Assembly (NCBI GenBank): GCA_013397795.1
Contig: VZTJ01003247.1
Span: 192,972 to 256,971 of the forward strand
Length of the DNA stretch: 64,000 nt
Source of the DNA: Orthonyx spaldingii
Taxonomy: Eukaryota; Chordata; Aves; Passeriformes; Orthonychidae
Direction: 5' to 3'
Part shown: in pieces, positions 50,901 through 63,546 of the stretch
Numbering within the stretch: position 1 is the first letter of the stretch
How the letters are laid out: the number at the start of each line of letters is the position of its first letter
Position numbers and translations under genes: made by a program
Notes under the pieces: model-generated
The model's input: the letters and a program-made list of their open reading frames with translations, nothing else
What the model was told of the DNA's origin: nothing
Databases searched by the model: none

Positions 50901-52690
50901 TAACTTAGTTATTGGCTCCCAGCCTGGCAATTAGGAACTGGAAAAGTACTTGATTGATACAATAACAGTTCTTAAATTAATGAAGCAGATAACGCCTATA
51001 AGCAAGAAGAAAAATCTAGACAGGGTCTAGGTAGCATGTTCTTATAGCACAAAAGAGTTGGTTTCTTTGGATTTCAGTTTGTCTCAGTTTACTAAATGTG
51101 GCTCCTTTTGTAGGGATTTCATCTCTTTATACACAGCAATTAAAATGATAGATTATCAATCCCAGAGACTTTGCAAGTTTATGGGACACAAAACTTACAG
51201 AAAATTTCAGCTGCCTCTCCCTAAACGCCGTTGCTGACTATTTAGTGGCAATCAGTCAGCAAACCAGAATTTCAGAACCGCTCAGATCTGAGGCAGACGG
51301 ACAGTGCACTGGTGGGTTTAGATGTCAAAATGAGGTTACTGGAAAGTGTCCCCTTGAATTCAAATTCTCTTTTCTGACCACCCTGCACATCCACAATCCT
51401 ATGGAAACACACAGTATTCTCATTTCTGACAGATTTTAAGCCACACCTGCGCTACCCTGGGGCCTCTTCTCAGAGGTGGGAGCTTTCGGTGGGCACTCAT
51501 TAGGGAATATTCCAGGGCTTACTGCAATTGGCCTTTTGCCAGTTTCCCACAGAGAAAGCCAGAGTAACTGAAAGATATTTCATCATACCCTGGCACTCCA
51601 TATTTCTCCATCGCTGATAGGACCATCATCCTTCAAAAGTCCATTTCCCACTCAGCTGTCTGAGAAGAATGAAAAATCATTCCTCTAAAAATTCTAAGCA
51701 AGGGGGAAAAAAAAGATAAATAGATTGGACCCAATTTAAAAGTTGGTGGGAATGTAAAATGATGTGAGAAGACACATGCACTAGTTTATTTAGGACAGCA
51801 GCCTCTGGCATGGGCTTAAATGCCCATTTTTGGTTAAGGCAGGCAAGTGGTCTTTTCCAAAGCTTTACTTCTCTAAAGGATTCATATTGTAGAGATAACC
51901 TCGGTACAGATATGATGTCCTTTGCTCTAGCACCTGTCACATACTCCCTTTCTTGCCTTGCCAAGCTCTCAGGGGCCATGCCTGCTCTCTGGAGTAGCAA
52001 ACAGAAAGCATCTGTCAGAGAGCCAGAGGTTGTCACTAAAAACAAATGGAGAAATAACAACAAAATAAAGAAACACCCAGTGCTTGAGAGCCTCCACCAA
52101 AACCTCTCCAGTTTAAGATGTCACTATTGCTGTAACAAAAGGACTGGATGAAATGCACTTACACACGCCAGTGTTCCTACCTTCATAAATACCTGGATCA
52201 GTTCCTGGCTGTATTAACAATTTTGTGCTCTGCTTTATTCCAGCAGTAAATACTACTGCTCAAAAAAAACCCCACAACCCGAAGTGTCATAAGCTCTGCT
52301 AAAAGTATATTGTCTGAAGGATGCAAGCCCATACCTTTTATCAAATATGTAAATCAAATATGGCACCTTATAAGCCTTTCAAATCAATTGTTACACTTTT
52401 CTTTGGTTTATTTATAACAACAAGCAGAAAGAGCAACTCTCATCCACCAAAACAGAAAGAGGGAGAGAAAAGGGCAGTTGTGCAGGGAATTCAGAGTTCT
52501 GCAATACTCTGCATTTATATAGCACAGAGAGGGAAAACCCAAAGGATGCAGTTCCAGAATGAAGCTCACATTGATTCCTACTTCCTACAGACTGCTAGAT
52601 CAAATACCATACCCATTTATTTATGACTGGCGGTTTTGAGGTAATAAAAACCCCATAAAACATCCCATTTTTTCCTTCTCCCTTGTATAT

Positions 52691-52714
52691 ACACTCATTT
52701 TGCAAAATGAGTGT
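52691..52714. repeat. Perfect 24-bp palindrome
   Basis: The half-site ACACTCATTTTG is followed directly by its exact reverse complement, giving a 24-bp palindrome with no spacer. It lies in AT-rich intron 3 with no gene nearby. It could extrude a short hairpin or serve as a symmetrical protein-binding site, but no specific factor site is recognised. Confidence 0.95.
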
Positions 52715-53165
52715 GTTCTCGCTTCAGCCCAGGGTGATCTGCAATCCATCCCATTACCACCCAAGACAGCACATTTAAAACAGGAAAGCTACAACTATAG
52801 TATATGACACTCCAAGGCTTTTTGTTTAATACTGGTTTTGGCACACTCGTGAGGTTTCAAGGCCAGAAACCAAAACTGGCAGCAATCTGCTCATGATATT
52901 TCTGGTGCAAAGGCCACAAGGAAAAGGCATTTTGTGATAAGAACCAATCCAAGGCAATTTCTAGTACCACCAGCTCTCAGCATTCTTTTCATTGCATAGT
53001 ACACAATGATGAACAATGAAAGGAGACAGAGATCATGAGAAAACACTCCAAATCTACAAGAATTAGCTTCCACACAGGATTTCCCTTCTACCTCTTAAAA
53101 TTCAGATTGAATTTTATACTCCAAAGCAATTAAAACAGCCTCCTGAAATATCAGCCTTGAATACT

Positions 53166-53184
53166 GGGGGGGGGAGAAGGGGGG
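53166..53184. repeat. G-rich run (G9 and G6)
   Basis: Nine G, the bases AGAA, then six G. The tract could support a G-quadruplex in principle, but it is short and probably variable. No gene is adjacent. Confidence 0.8.
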
Positions 53185-55589
53185 TTATATAACCAGGAAC
53201 ACATCTCCTCATCAAAGCAAGGCTCTTGGAAAGTTTTCCCAACAGCTGAGGTACAACATTTTCCTGATGTTATCACTGACTGAAGAAAGTAAAGCTGATT
53301 GTTATACTTGTAAGATTCAATTTCTTGACAAATCACAGGCGTAAGTAGTTATGGATTGCACATTGATTTCAGCCTTTCTTTAGGACTATGTATAAGAGGT
53401 GGCAACACGAAAAACCAATAACTTGCTGCAGCTCAGAAAGAGGTGAAACAGCTGATGCATTCAAGGAACCAGATGTTCTTGTGAGTACTTGCAAAACTGA
53501 GTTGAAGCCATCTGGTCTCAACGCTTTGCCACTTGGAAGATGTGATACTGCATTCTCAATTTCCTCTGTTGATATTGCTGATTCTAACTGAGGTTTCTTT
53601 TCCTCTGAGGGTCATGGTGTTTTTGAGTTTCTCACAAAAATCACATCCAGATTCAAAAGTGATGCTTTCCAATGCAAAAGGAAGTTTAAATAAAAAAAGA
53701 ACAAAGGCCCTGCCCCTTATTCATTCCCCATATGCCCCATACACTGGAAAGGGCTTGTTAAGCATCAGTAACAGGCTGACTTTTACTCCAAACCTCAGTC
53801 TGCCTTTGCACTTCAGTTACAGGTTACACTTTGTGGTCTTGACACCATGAGGCTGGGGAGCAATGAACTTTGGCTTGCAAAGCCCAGGGAGTTATTTTAA
53901 GACCTTCTGCTCTGTGTCTAGGGCACCCTTAAATGCTTGTGCCTGCAAGGGCTGTCCAATGGAGGTTATTGTCTCACACCAGATGCCTGTTTCACAGAGA
54001 TTCCTCAGATGGCGCAATGCTCCCAGGGCAGCCCTACCCTTCACCTTTCCATTGCCAAGGGTTATCACCAGATAACAGGGTTGTGGAGGCAGCTCTGGTG
54101 GCTCACTAGGGTTTGGCTACACCTGGCCCATGGGAGGACAGCAACATGTGGCTTAAACCAGAGCATCTTTGAAACCAGAAGCACCTGAGTGCCCTTATTC
54201 TGTCAGTGCTGAGGCCTTAGCACGGCACTCCAACCCAAGGAGATGTGCTGATTTATAGCATTTGCAAATCCTGCCCTACATCTTCAGCTTTGCCCTTCAG
54301 GCATGTTATTTCTGCCTTCCAATGGACTTGCCCTTCTCTGCGAGAGGTCACAAGCCACCACTCAGGAGAAAGATGCTCCATCAGGACAAATGCCAACTGC
54401 CCTTTAGGGATACTTGCACCAAAGCTGCTTTTGTGCTGGATGGTCCCTGCGTTCCTTCTGGAAGTGGGGTCTGCTGCAGGACTGCCTGGTGCCACACCTG
54501 GGCACACAGGCAGTGTGCGCACATGGACTAGTTTCAATAGACTCTGTTTGGAACAGAGTTTTGATTTCTGGGTCTTGGGGTTGTTTTTAGAATCAAATGG
54601 GCTACATAAAGTAAGCGTCAACTTAATGGTTCATGAAAGCACCTTCCTGGAGAACAAACATTAACCGTTCAGCATAACTGAACACGAAATTTTCTGCTCT
54701 GGAACAGCCTATGTATGCAAGGTTGCACAGAAAGGCTGTCTAGAAGATGGAGCTGGCATAACACTGACACCTGCAAAACAATCTGAACAGTCCCTTCCCC
54801 CAAGAGCTTTCTCTGGACAAATTCAAGTAAATCAGGACAAAGAATTTTTGACACTTCTGAAGTCTGCAGCATTATTACTGGACATATGTTCCTACCAAAA
54901 CTTTTCTGTGCCCAGTTTATTCTGTTACTTCTAGTAACAGCTCATGCCCCATGCCTGGGCTTTACATTTCAGAATTAAAGAAAAGAAAGAAGTTAGGGTT
55001 TTGTTGCTGTAGCATTCACAGTCCTCCTCCACAGTATTTCATGGAAAACTGAAGACCTTCCAAATCTGGATTCTTTCTTACTTGGAAAAATCCTACCAAC
55101 AGGAAGCAGTTAATAATATTCCCTGCTGCCACCCTATTTCTGTAATGGCAGGTTGCTTGCTTTGTAGTTCCTTATAACAAGGCAGAACAAACCCCACAGC
55201 ACGCCAGGACTAGAAGCATGCCCATGTACTGGGACACGCTGCTGTTCCCATGTGAGTGCATATTGTTTCAGGAGAGCTTTGATGACATGGTGTCAGAAAT
55301 AAACCAGCAGAGAGATTGCTCCTGTCAAGTGATCACAAACACCCAATGTTAGTGCTGCAGGATGTTTCAGCTCTAACAAGGACCAAGCAGAGGGAAAGCT
55401 GTGCCCGTGCAGTCTGTGGAGTTCAGGAAGAACAAGGTGAAATCTGAGGTGAACTGAGGCCGCTGGTGTCGGACACTGAAATGTCATAATTTATGGCTTA
55501 AACATCTTCATGAAGGACTTTTGCCTATTATAGCAAAACTGTATAAAAGCTGCAGAGAAAACTACCAAAACCCTGAATGCAGCCCTGGA

Positions 55590-56475
55590 CTGCGCATTGA
55601 TACGATAAAGTGACACAGGTCTGGGCTGGGGGGAGAAGAATTCATTCACAGAGGGATCAAGCTTAGCACCTCCGGGGTGGAGACCACAGCCCCGAGGCTA
55701 TCAGCTGCCAGGCTGGAACAGACCCTCACACCAAAGGGTGGGGGGAGGAGAGGTTTTGGGTGTGTGCTGAAAGAGCCTCTGGTGAGAGGCAGTGAACACC
55801 CATCCTCCACTGTGCAGAGGAGCTCAGCTGTGCGGCCCTTCACCCCCGGAAAAGCTGCATCCATGTGAAGGACAGGAGAGGAGGTGTCATGGCCCATCAA
55901 AGACCCCAAAGGGGTCCCCAGACCCTGCACCAGAGCACTGCAACATGATGCAACAGATCCAGAGTCTTGCAAGGGACAGTGTCAAATTTGCCGTCCCCAG
56001 GGGAGGCACATGGGCGTTCCCACCTGGCCCCAACATGTATTAATCCATGGGTGGTGGGACTGCGGGGGACCCTCACCACCCAGAAGACCGGATGGAGGCG
56101 AACAAGGAGACATCACTGAGACCCTTGGAAGGGTGATGTGTTTCTACTTAAACCCCTGTCACTCTCTCCCTGTCCCCCAGCCCATGCACACCTTCCTCTC
56201 NCCCTCCCCTCCCTTTCTTTCTTTCTCGCTTTCTTTCTCTGTTTCTCTTTCTTCTCTTTCTTTCTCTTTCTTTCTCTTTCTCTCTCCCTCTCTTTACCTC
56301 TCTTTACCTCTTTTACTATTAAATAAAATATATCAAGTTTTTTGGCACCAACATCTAACCTTGTTTGGTTTTAATCATGTTTTTCAGGCATATTTCGAAC
56401 CTTTCTGGGTTCGATCTGTTTTATTCACAGAGACTTAGTTTCCTTTGGTCTTTTGTGTTAATTTGGATTGTAACA
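55590..56475 (+). mobile_element. Probable endogenous-retrovirus LTR
   Basis: This segment is unlike its surroundings. It has a GC-rich first part (55620-56140), then a pyrimidine tract, then a polyadenylation signal AATAAA (56322-56327), and a GT-rich end that closes at TTGTAACA (56475). The order of GC-rich U3, a pyrimidine-rich R region with AATAAA, and U5 is that of an LTR, with sense on the plus strand. The text recalls LTRs of passerine endogenous retroviruses, but I cannot name the family with certainty. No clean target duplication was found. CCTGG occurs at 55584-55588 and again just after 56475, but it does not abut a TG start. No gag, pol or env sequence is seen beside it. The open frame of 184 codons across it has no retroviral similarity and contains the ambiguous base. 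Confidence 0.6.
56160..56310. repeat. Pyrimidine tract with an ambiguous base
   Basis: About 150 bases of nearly pure C and T on the plus strand, including TTTC-type repeats. It contains the only N of the window, at 56201. The N most likely marks a length or base uncertainty in the assembly. The tract lies inside the LTR-like segment. Confidence 0.9.
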
Positions 56476-59284
56476 CCTGGTAGAAGGGGTCTGTGCAGAG
56501 TGCCAGAATTTTGGCCTCTAGAGAGTCAAAAAAACTGATGAGCATCCTTGAGAATGCCATGTATTGTGCCCAACTGCAGCTTCCTCTGGGCAGTGGATTG
56601 GGGAGGTTGTGGTAAAAGTCAAGGGCCTGGCACTAAGAAAATGCTTTTCTTGTGTGCCTGTGGAATTTAGCAGAATCCTGCAAAGCACTGGGAGATGCAG
56701 GCCTGGATGTGATGGTCTGTCCAAGGCCTGCCCAGACTGCAGTGCTGCACCGAGTGCTGCAGACCCAGTGGAAGGGGAGGCGTTACTGTCACTGCGCAGT
56801 TCGTGTTCTCACTGCTCACGGCAGAAGGAGAACATTCCTCATTAACTTTTTTAATGTGACATCACAGAAGACTCAAATCCAACAAATCACTCCAATGATA
56901 AGACACCTTGAGATGACTAATTCCTGAAATCAATTATAACACTGGGAAGAGAAAAAAAAATTATGTAGGAAACTTGAAAATCTCTTAGAATAGAACGTCT
57001 GTCCTAAACCAAAAAATGGAGGCAGGCAAGACAGCATTTCCAAGGACTCCCAGACTGGCCACTCCAGCAAGAAATACGGGTGTTTGTAAGTTTTACTACC
57101 ACTAGCACAGTGTAGCTACCCAGGGATCATCTGATTTAAAAACAATAGGAGATACTGGGTTTTGGCCAAAGCCCCAACAAACTTCAGTGGTGCAGTATGA
57201 GGAGCATAGCCCCAAAGGAATGGGAGATTGTATCATTATTATGTATTTATAAGGTCCTCTGACAAATCCTGCTGCATCCAGAGAGTGCCAAAATAGCTAT
57301 GGTCGTTCTGCTGGCCCAACAGTGTTTTCTGCACTGACTAGTTTGGCCAGTGAAATATCTCCACTGCACAGGACTGAATTGCTGTAGGAGAGAGATAAGT
57401 TTGTAAGTGATATTTTGATTTGGGATTAAATCATTAGTATTATCTGGCCTAGTTTCCTGAACCAGTAAGTGAAGACATGTTGTTGTAGATGAGAAAATAA
57501 TCCAGCTGTAGAGCTGCTACAGAGAAAACATGGGGAATAGTTTCATAACCGTGTTAGGTGAAGCCTGCAATACCTGTTTTCAGGAGAGTGGAAATTTTGA
57601 AGTCTGACTTCATTGTCTTTTAAGCTGAAAGTCAAAAATTTAAATTCCTCTGGCAATAAAAGATCCCTTTTCCAGATCACTTGAAGCATTTCATTTCAGC
57701 AAATGTAAATATTTCCTTTTGATTTGCCCTCAGAAAAATTTAATATATATTACAAAGGAAATTATTCAAAGCAAAACGTATTTTTTTTAAATAAAAAGCT
57801 GAGATAGTGCATCAGCAGAACTGTCCTGGGAGAGTGAAGAAATCCCCAAAGTAACTTCTGCTGAAACAGCCTCTCCTACAAAATCATTCCAGTTCTGAGA
57901 GAAGCACATATTGCCACTGAACATGATTCATTTGCAGCTTTGCCAGGGTCCCACTTAGACAGTCTCATGCCCCAAAAAAAGCCCACAGGACAAGCCCTGA
58001 AAGGACCTGTCCTTCCACCAATTAGGCTCAAAACACTCTCTAAGGCATAATGAAGAACAGAAGAACATGTTCCCAGCTGGGAGTGAGAAAAAGAGATAAC
58101 TGCTAAAACTGGAGTATTACTGTAAAGGGAATATTTAGTATATTACTTAATTAGAAGAGTCTTTTCTGCTCTTTCTTGCTAGTTTACAGTACTCAAAATG
58201 TCTTGCAAAAAATGGAGTGCATGAAAACTGAAACAATCAGGTTTTGCATTTTCATCATGTTCAGAACCAACTCTAATTAAGATCTTTTCTCAAAATATGC
58301 AGCATCTAAAAAGAAAGTGTGCATTATCTTGGGAAACTAAAAATATGCTTCCCCAGGCAACAGTAAGGTTGTCCTGTCAGAAAGCTCCCTCCTGCCTTGA
58401 AATCTTGACAGGAGAATATGATGATAACGAGATATTAGCAGTTGCACAAAACTAGCAGAGAGGACTGAAATAAAACATACTATGAGAGACTCAACTGCTT
58501 TTTCACATTATCATTTTGATTAGAAATCCATACAAAGCCAAGAAATGTTTTTCTCATTACCTTTTCACAAGAAAGGTCATGAAAGGGCTCCCTGATGTCT
58601 TTAATACAAGGGATGACAGCACTTGTGTGATAAATACTTATTTTCACGATATTTGCCTGAAACTTTCACATCTATGGGAAGTTTGGCGTATTCACTCTCA
58701 GTGAATTCCAAGCCACTTGTTAAAGATAATACACAACAATTTCACACAGCAAGCTTTCAGGTTTTCAAGGAGACAGACAAAATAGCTGTCACGGCAGCTA
58801 AGAAAAGTTCCTAACGTGATGATGCCTTTTTGGCCCTGATAACTTAGAGAGTAATTTGTTCTCACTATCACGGAATTCACCTCCATTTTCACTGAAAGAG
58901 CAACAGCTGGAGCCACCTGAGACAGCTGAGCCACCTGAGAGACTTGGTGGTACCTCCTGCTCCCAGCCTGGGCAACTGCAACACTTCTGGCAAAGCAGGG
59001 TAATGGGTAACAGGCTTCCTGGTGGGTTGTGGAATGGATAAGCATTTACACAGAAAATCAGAAAAATTTCAGGATTCTAAGCAGCTTCCGTCTCCTTCGC
59101 AGTGTAAAACAAGCGCCTCACAAAGAAAATACTGTGGGCAGTGGTGCATATATTTGCATCGCTAACTGAAAGTGAATTGGGCACTGGTGGAAGGTGTCCA
59201 GTGTGTCTGTTAAGTACCTGAAATGCCCAGCTGCGACATGCCAGTGGCCTGGCAGTCCAGTCTATGTGGCACAAGGGCTGGTCC

Positions 59285-59800
59285 TTAGGGAGAGGAGGTA
59301 GCCCGGCTTCTCCTTCAACATTCCCCTCTACCCACAGGTGTTGCTTTGGGGAGGTCAGGTCCCTTTCTAGCCATTTATGAACCTGTCCTCCTCCACTGCG
59401 CTTGGTCAAACCCTTTTGAACCTGCTGGCAGTACCTGTCTTTCCAGACTCACAGGGCAGAGAGTCCCAGATGTTCACCACCTCCTGTGCGAAGAAATCCT
59501 TTCTTTCATCTCTTACAAATCAGTCTCGTACTTATTTCACCAAGTGCCCCTTGCTCTAGCATCACAGCATTTAGTGATCAGTAATTCTAAATTCAACTCA
59601 TCCATCGCCTTCCTGATTTTTCAAATGATAATTATCATACAGCCTCCAACTCTCCAAAGTGAAGTCTCAGACTTTTTACACACTCCTTATAAAGCAGTAG
59701 CTCCATGCATCTGGATCATTTGGGTTGCCTTTCTCAGTGCCTGCTGTAATTCTACAACAGTCTTCTTTGGATGCAGGACCAGAACCATAAGTTTTCTTCT
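59285..59800 (-). mobile_element. Ancient CR1 LINE 3' fragment, minus strand
   Basis: Read on the minus strand from about 59785, the segment passes through the order typical of CR1 3' ends in birds, crocodiles and turtles. It has GGTTCTGGTCCTGCATCCAA, then a part resembling the GAAAGGGCAAC block (GAGAAAGGCAACCCAAATGA), then GCAAGGGGCACTTGGTGAAA. It continues with a stretch like AAAGAAATTTCTTCACAGAGG and a GAACATCTGGGACTCTCTGC-like part, and ends near AAGGGACCTGACC. The copy is strongly diverged and 5'-truncated. The 3' boundary is unclear and may reach about 59090. Its remaining open frames are short and carry no enzyme motif. It lies in the same orientation as ERBB4. Confidence 0.7.
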
Positions 59801-62484
59801 TAATTATACCTCTACATGGTTCTGTTGAACTAACTTGCCTTTGAAAAAGTACTGCACATAGTGTACCATGGAGAATCTCTCAAAGGGAAACAGATACATG
59901 TTTCCTGCATTCCTGGTCTTCATCTACCAAAGCCACACCTTCTCTGATCTTTACCTGACAAAGAGAACTCCATTTTCCAAGTAAAAACTCCAGTTTTTCC
60001 AGAAGCTCTGTGGTTTATTGACTCCTAGGTCCCTTGTGGGTTTTTTATAGTTTACCACACACCTCGTAATACAGTGACTTTGGACACCATGCTACAACAG
60101 GAGAGGAGAACTATAATTCTGAGAGCAGAGTTTGTTCATGGCTGGAGCAAGATCTGGGACCCAGAAGACCCAGGTGTAATTTTCTTGCTATGCCACAAAA
60201 TTTTCTGCTCCCTTGGGCAGGTTAACCCTGTCCTGGCCTCCACTGGCACTGCACACACAGCAGCAAGCCTCTGACTCCTGAGGGTGCTGCACAGCTACAG
60301 ACACTGACAGCGTGAGATCCTCTGTCAGCCACAACCAGCAGATAGAAAAGCAACAGCTGCTCCATCAGGCAAGCAAGGGAAGTCTGGAAGGCTCCTATTT
60401 TAAACCCTTTGTCAAAGGCTCCCCGGAGTCAGGAGAACAAAGAACATTATCTTAACCTCTAATCATAAGGTGCTCCTTCACATTCTGGCTGGGGAAAGGC
60501 TGCTCCGCAGGCTATGGTGGAGCTGGAAGAAGAAAAATGCTTCACCCTGTGTGCGATGGTGGGGGGAACAAAATCCGTCTCCTGTTCTCTGAGAAGCACT
60601 GGGAGATCTGTGCGAGAAGCACCCAGTAATTATTTATTGTTCCCATTCTGGACGAGCACATCACGGCGGCTCTGGGGAGGATCTTTCATCTTCCTGCTGC
60701 CTGCTCTTCTGAGGGACGGGGCTCCAGCACTGCCGTGCCTTGAGACCTTGGGCCTCCCACCACTGCAGCTGAGGTTCAGCTCTAAAACAGAATTATTAAG
60801 TGGTCTTGTTAACTTGCAAGTTTGCTCATTGGCTAAACAACTAATATGCACCTTGGCTCCTTGCCCCGGGAGGGATCTTGCTGTCTTCAGCTCCCTAAGA
60901 AATTGGTTTATTCATACCCACATTGTCCTGTGAAGGCAAATGTGATTGCTTTTAATATAACATTAATGTTTTGAAGTTTTGATTAAAGCTAGCTACGGGA
61001 AAATCACTGAGGGTTTTTTTGGTTTTTTTTTTAATTTTTTGATTACTCATCTGTGTGCACAGCCTATGAAAATTGTAACAGCAAGATATTTTCAAAAATA
61101 AATATATATTTACTGTCGGTAAAGGGTTTATCAAATATTAAAAATCAAAGAAGAAAAAGCAGTGATCATCCTTCCCCCCCCAAAAGAAGTTACCACAAAG
61201 CAGCAGACACAGCTCTTTCCCAATACCAAAAATGAGAAATAATGCACCTCTTGCACTTTCAGTTAACAAGCAATGTCCCCTTTAGCTTCCTCCACCAAAC
61301 TCAGTGTTGCACAGTCTTTCTCAAAATCTGATTTCCACCTCAAAGCAGGCTGCAATCCAGTAGATGCATAAACATTTGGTTTCTGAAGACTTTTGTACAA
61401 GATATGGAGAAATGGAGGAGTATTTACTGGAACAAGCGGTAATGGAATAAAAATACACAAGAAAATATTCTTTTTATTAAGCTGGGTTTAAATTAGAGCT
61501 GCTATGTTTATAGCATTCCTTACTCTTTTCTACATTTAAGTTTTTTTTTTCCTTGAAGCTTTTAAGCTCTTTTATTTAAAAATAAAAAAATAATTAAAAA
61601 AAAGGAATGATGACTCTTATATCCCACTTCAATGATTCGGTCAAGCACACAGAAACTTCTCTTGGGAATTTCAAAAATTTTTCTTCTTAAATTGAAGGCA
61701 ATATTCTTTAGCTATCCTAGGGGCTAGAGTTTGAAATTTATGCTTTTGTTTTTTTATCTCCAGTTCTCACAGAAGAAATTAACCAACACCCTTAACAGTG
61801 TAAATCTAAAATGTTTTTATTAGTATTATTTTCATGCCTGCAAAAGAAGAAAGGAACGAAAAGTCCTGTATTGGTGTAACCTTCAAATAAGAGCTGTTAA
61901 ACTTACAATCAGTGAGCTAAACCAGGATTTGGAAATATAGGAATGCCTTTCAAACAGGTAGGAAAAGAGCATTTGACTAAGAAATAGAAATTGCTCATAC
62001 AACACGTGTTATAAATGACATTATTGACTTGCCAACCTGTAATTAAATCCTACTGTTGTGATTGTTTTAATTGTGCTGCTGTATACACAAAATCCTCTGC
62101 TGCTTTTTCAGAAAACCAAGAATAAACACAAACAGAAAACTGAAAAACTCAAAACTAGAGGAAAGAAATGCTATACAAACTTGAAAAAAGGGGTAGGGTG
62201 GATTTTTCCCCTTGAAAAGGAAAAGCCTCTGCAGTGAAGGCTGGTTATCAAATGAACATATTTCAGCATCAGGCAAGGGAAGGCAAGGCAGCAAGTGCTG
62301 GAGGCTCCAGAAGCATTCCTTGATCTATGACAGGCACCTCTCCAACATGGCTCTCCTGCACCATCCCACCCAGCACAGATCCACACGGGCAGTGAAAAAT
62401 GCCTCACCAGCACCTGCCTGGAAGCAATGGTCACCCTGCTTCCCAAATCAGGGACATGATGCCACAGACCTTGAAATTAGTGCT

Positions 62485-62489
62485 CCAAG
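62485..62489. repeat. Target-site duplication, left copy
   Basis: CCAAG directly abuts the TG start of the solo LTR and is repeated exactly after its CA end. Confidence 0.88.
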
Positions 62490-62665
62490 TGTTGTGGTTT
62501 GACACTGGCCAAATGCCAGGCACCCACAAAAGCCACTCACTCACCCTCCCCTGCCACAGCTGGGCAGAGGAGAAAAAAATTAATGAGAGGGTCATGAGTT
62601 GAGATAAGGACTGGGAGAAAACACTCCAAGGGCAAAACAGGATCAGCTTAGAGCTACAAAGTGAA

Positions 62666-62671
62666 TTTATT
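62666..62671 (-). terminator. Polyadenylation signal of the solo LTR
   Basis: AATAAA on the minus strand lies about 175 bp before the LTR 3' end, as expected for the R/U5 boundary. It lies within intron 3 in the sense of ERBB4, so it could in principle cause premature polyadenylation of the primary transcript. Confidence 0.5.
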
Positions 62672-63357
62672 ACTCACACAGTCAGAGGAGGATAATGAGA
62701 AGTAAAATAAGCCCTTAAGACACCTCTCCCCCACAGCCCCTCCCTCCTTCCCACCGACAGAGCAGGGAGACAGGGAGTGGGGGTTTGGTCACTTCATCAC
62801 CCGAGGTTTTCTTCCCCTGCTCAGGGAGAGGAGTCCTTCCCCTGTGAGACCGTGGGGTCCCTCCCACGGGAGACAGTTCTCCGTGAACTTCTCCAGCGTG
62901 GCTCCAATCTCACAAGCAGCAGTTCTCCCAACACCGCTGCAGCGTGAGTCCCTCCCACGGGCACACAGTCCTCCCAAAACTGCTGTGGTGTGGGTCACTT
63001 GTCCACGGGGTGCAGTCCTCCAAGGACAGGCTGCTCCAGCCTGGGAGCAGGGCCCCCTCTCTCCCCCGGGTCTCCACTGGATCAAAGCCTCCTCCAGGCA
63101 TCCACCCGCTCCGGCGTGGGCACCTCCCCCAGGGGCTGCGGGTGGATGTCTGCATCCCCCGTGGGCCCCGTGGGCTGCAGGGGCACGGCTGCTTCACCAC
63201 GGCCTGCAGAGGAACCTCGGCTCCGGTGCCTGGAGCACCTCCTCCCCTCCTTCTCCACTGACCTTGGTGTCTCCACGTTGTTTCCCTCACATGTTCTCAC
63301 CTCCTCCTCTTCTCTGACTCCAGGAAAAAAAGTCTGTGTGCACTTTGTTTTGATTTT

Positions 63358-63368
63358 CTTCTTAAATG
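63358..63368 (-). promoter_or_regulatory. TATA-like box of the solo LTR
   Basis: On the minus strand the bases read CATTTAAGAAG, about 180 bp inside the 5' end of the LTR. This is where a U3 promoter TATA element is expected. It would drive transcription in the same direction as ERBB4. Activity is not known. Confidence 0.45.
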
Positions 63369-63546
63369 TGTCATCACAGAGGCGCTACCAACCTCTCTAA
63401 CTGGCCCAGCCTTGGCCAGCAGCACGTCCACCTTCAGAGCCATCAGAGATTTGCTCTGCGAGACATGATGGAAGCTTCCAGCAGCTTCTCACAGAAGCTC
63501 TGTGGTCCCCCCGCTACCAAAACCCAGACTGTTCAAAACCAACACA

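Larger units (their letters stand above)
62490..63546 (-). mobile_element. Solo LTR of an ERVL-type endogenous retrovirus
   Basis: A 1057-bp unit begins TGTTGTGG and ends AACACA, so it has TG and CA termini. It is flanked on both sides by CCAAG (62485-62489 and 63547-63551), a perfect 5-bp target duplication. Such a duplication length is usual for ERVL-type integrases in birds. The text matches an LTR family common in passerine genomes (TguLTR5-like, as far as I remember), with many CCACGGG and GCGTGGG blocks. Sense is on the minus strand, since that strand has a TATA-like CATTTAAGAAG (about 63358-63368) and a later AATAAA (62666-62671). No internal retroviral sequence is present, so recombination between the two LTRs removed the provirus. 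The open frames of up to 157 codons inside are repeat-derived and not genes. Confidence 0.88.

Noticed and set aside
54245..54664. 139-codon plus-strand open frame in intron 3
   Set aside because: No recognisable domain, and a 122-codon frame is open on the opposite strand over the same bases; typical of chance frames.
55884..56438. 184-codon plus-strand open frame
   Set aside because: It crosses the LTR-like segment, its pyrimidine tract and the ambiguous base, and shows no retroviral protein motif.
62844..63400. Overlapping open frames of 105-157 codons on both strands
   Set aside because: All lie inside the solo LTR; LTRs of this type do not encode proteins and the frames arise from its GC-rich repeats.
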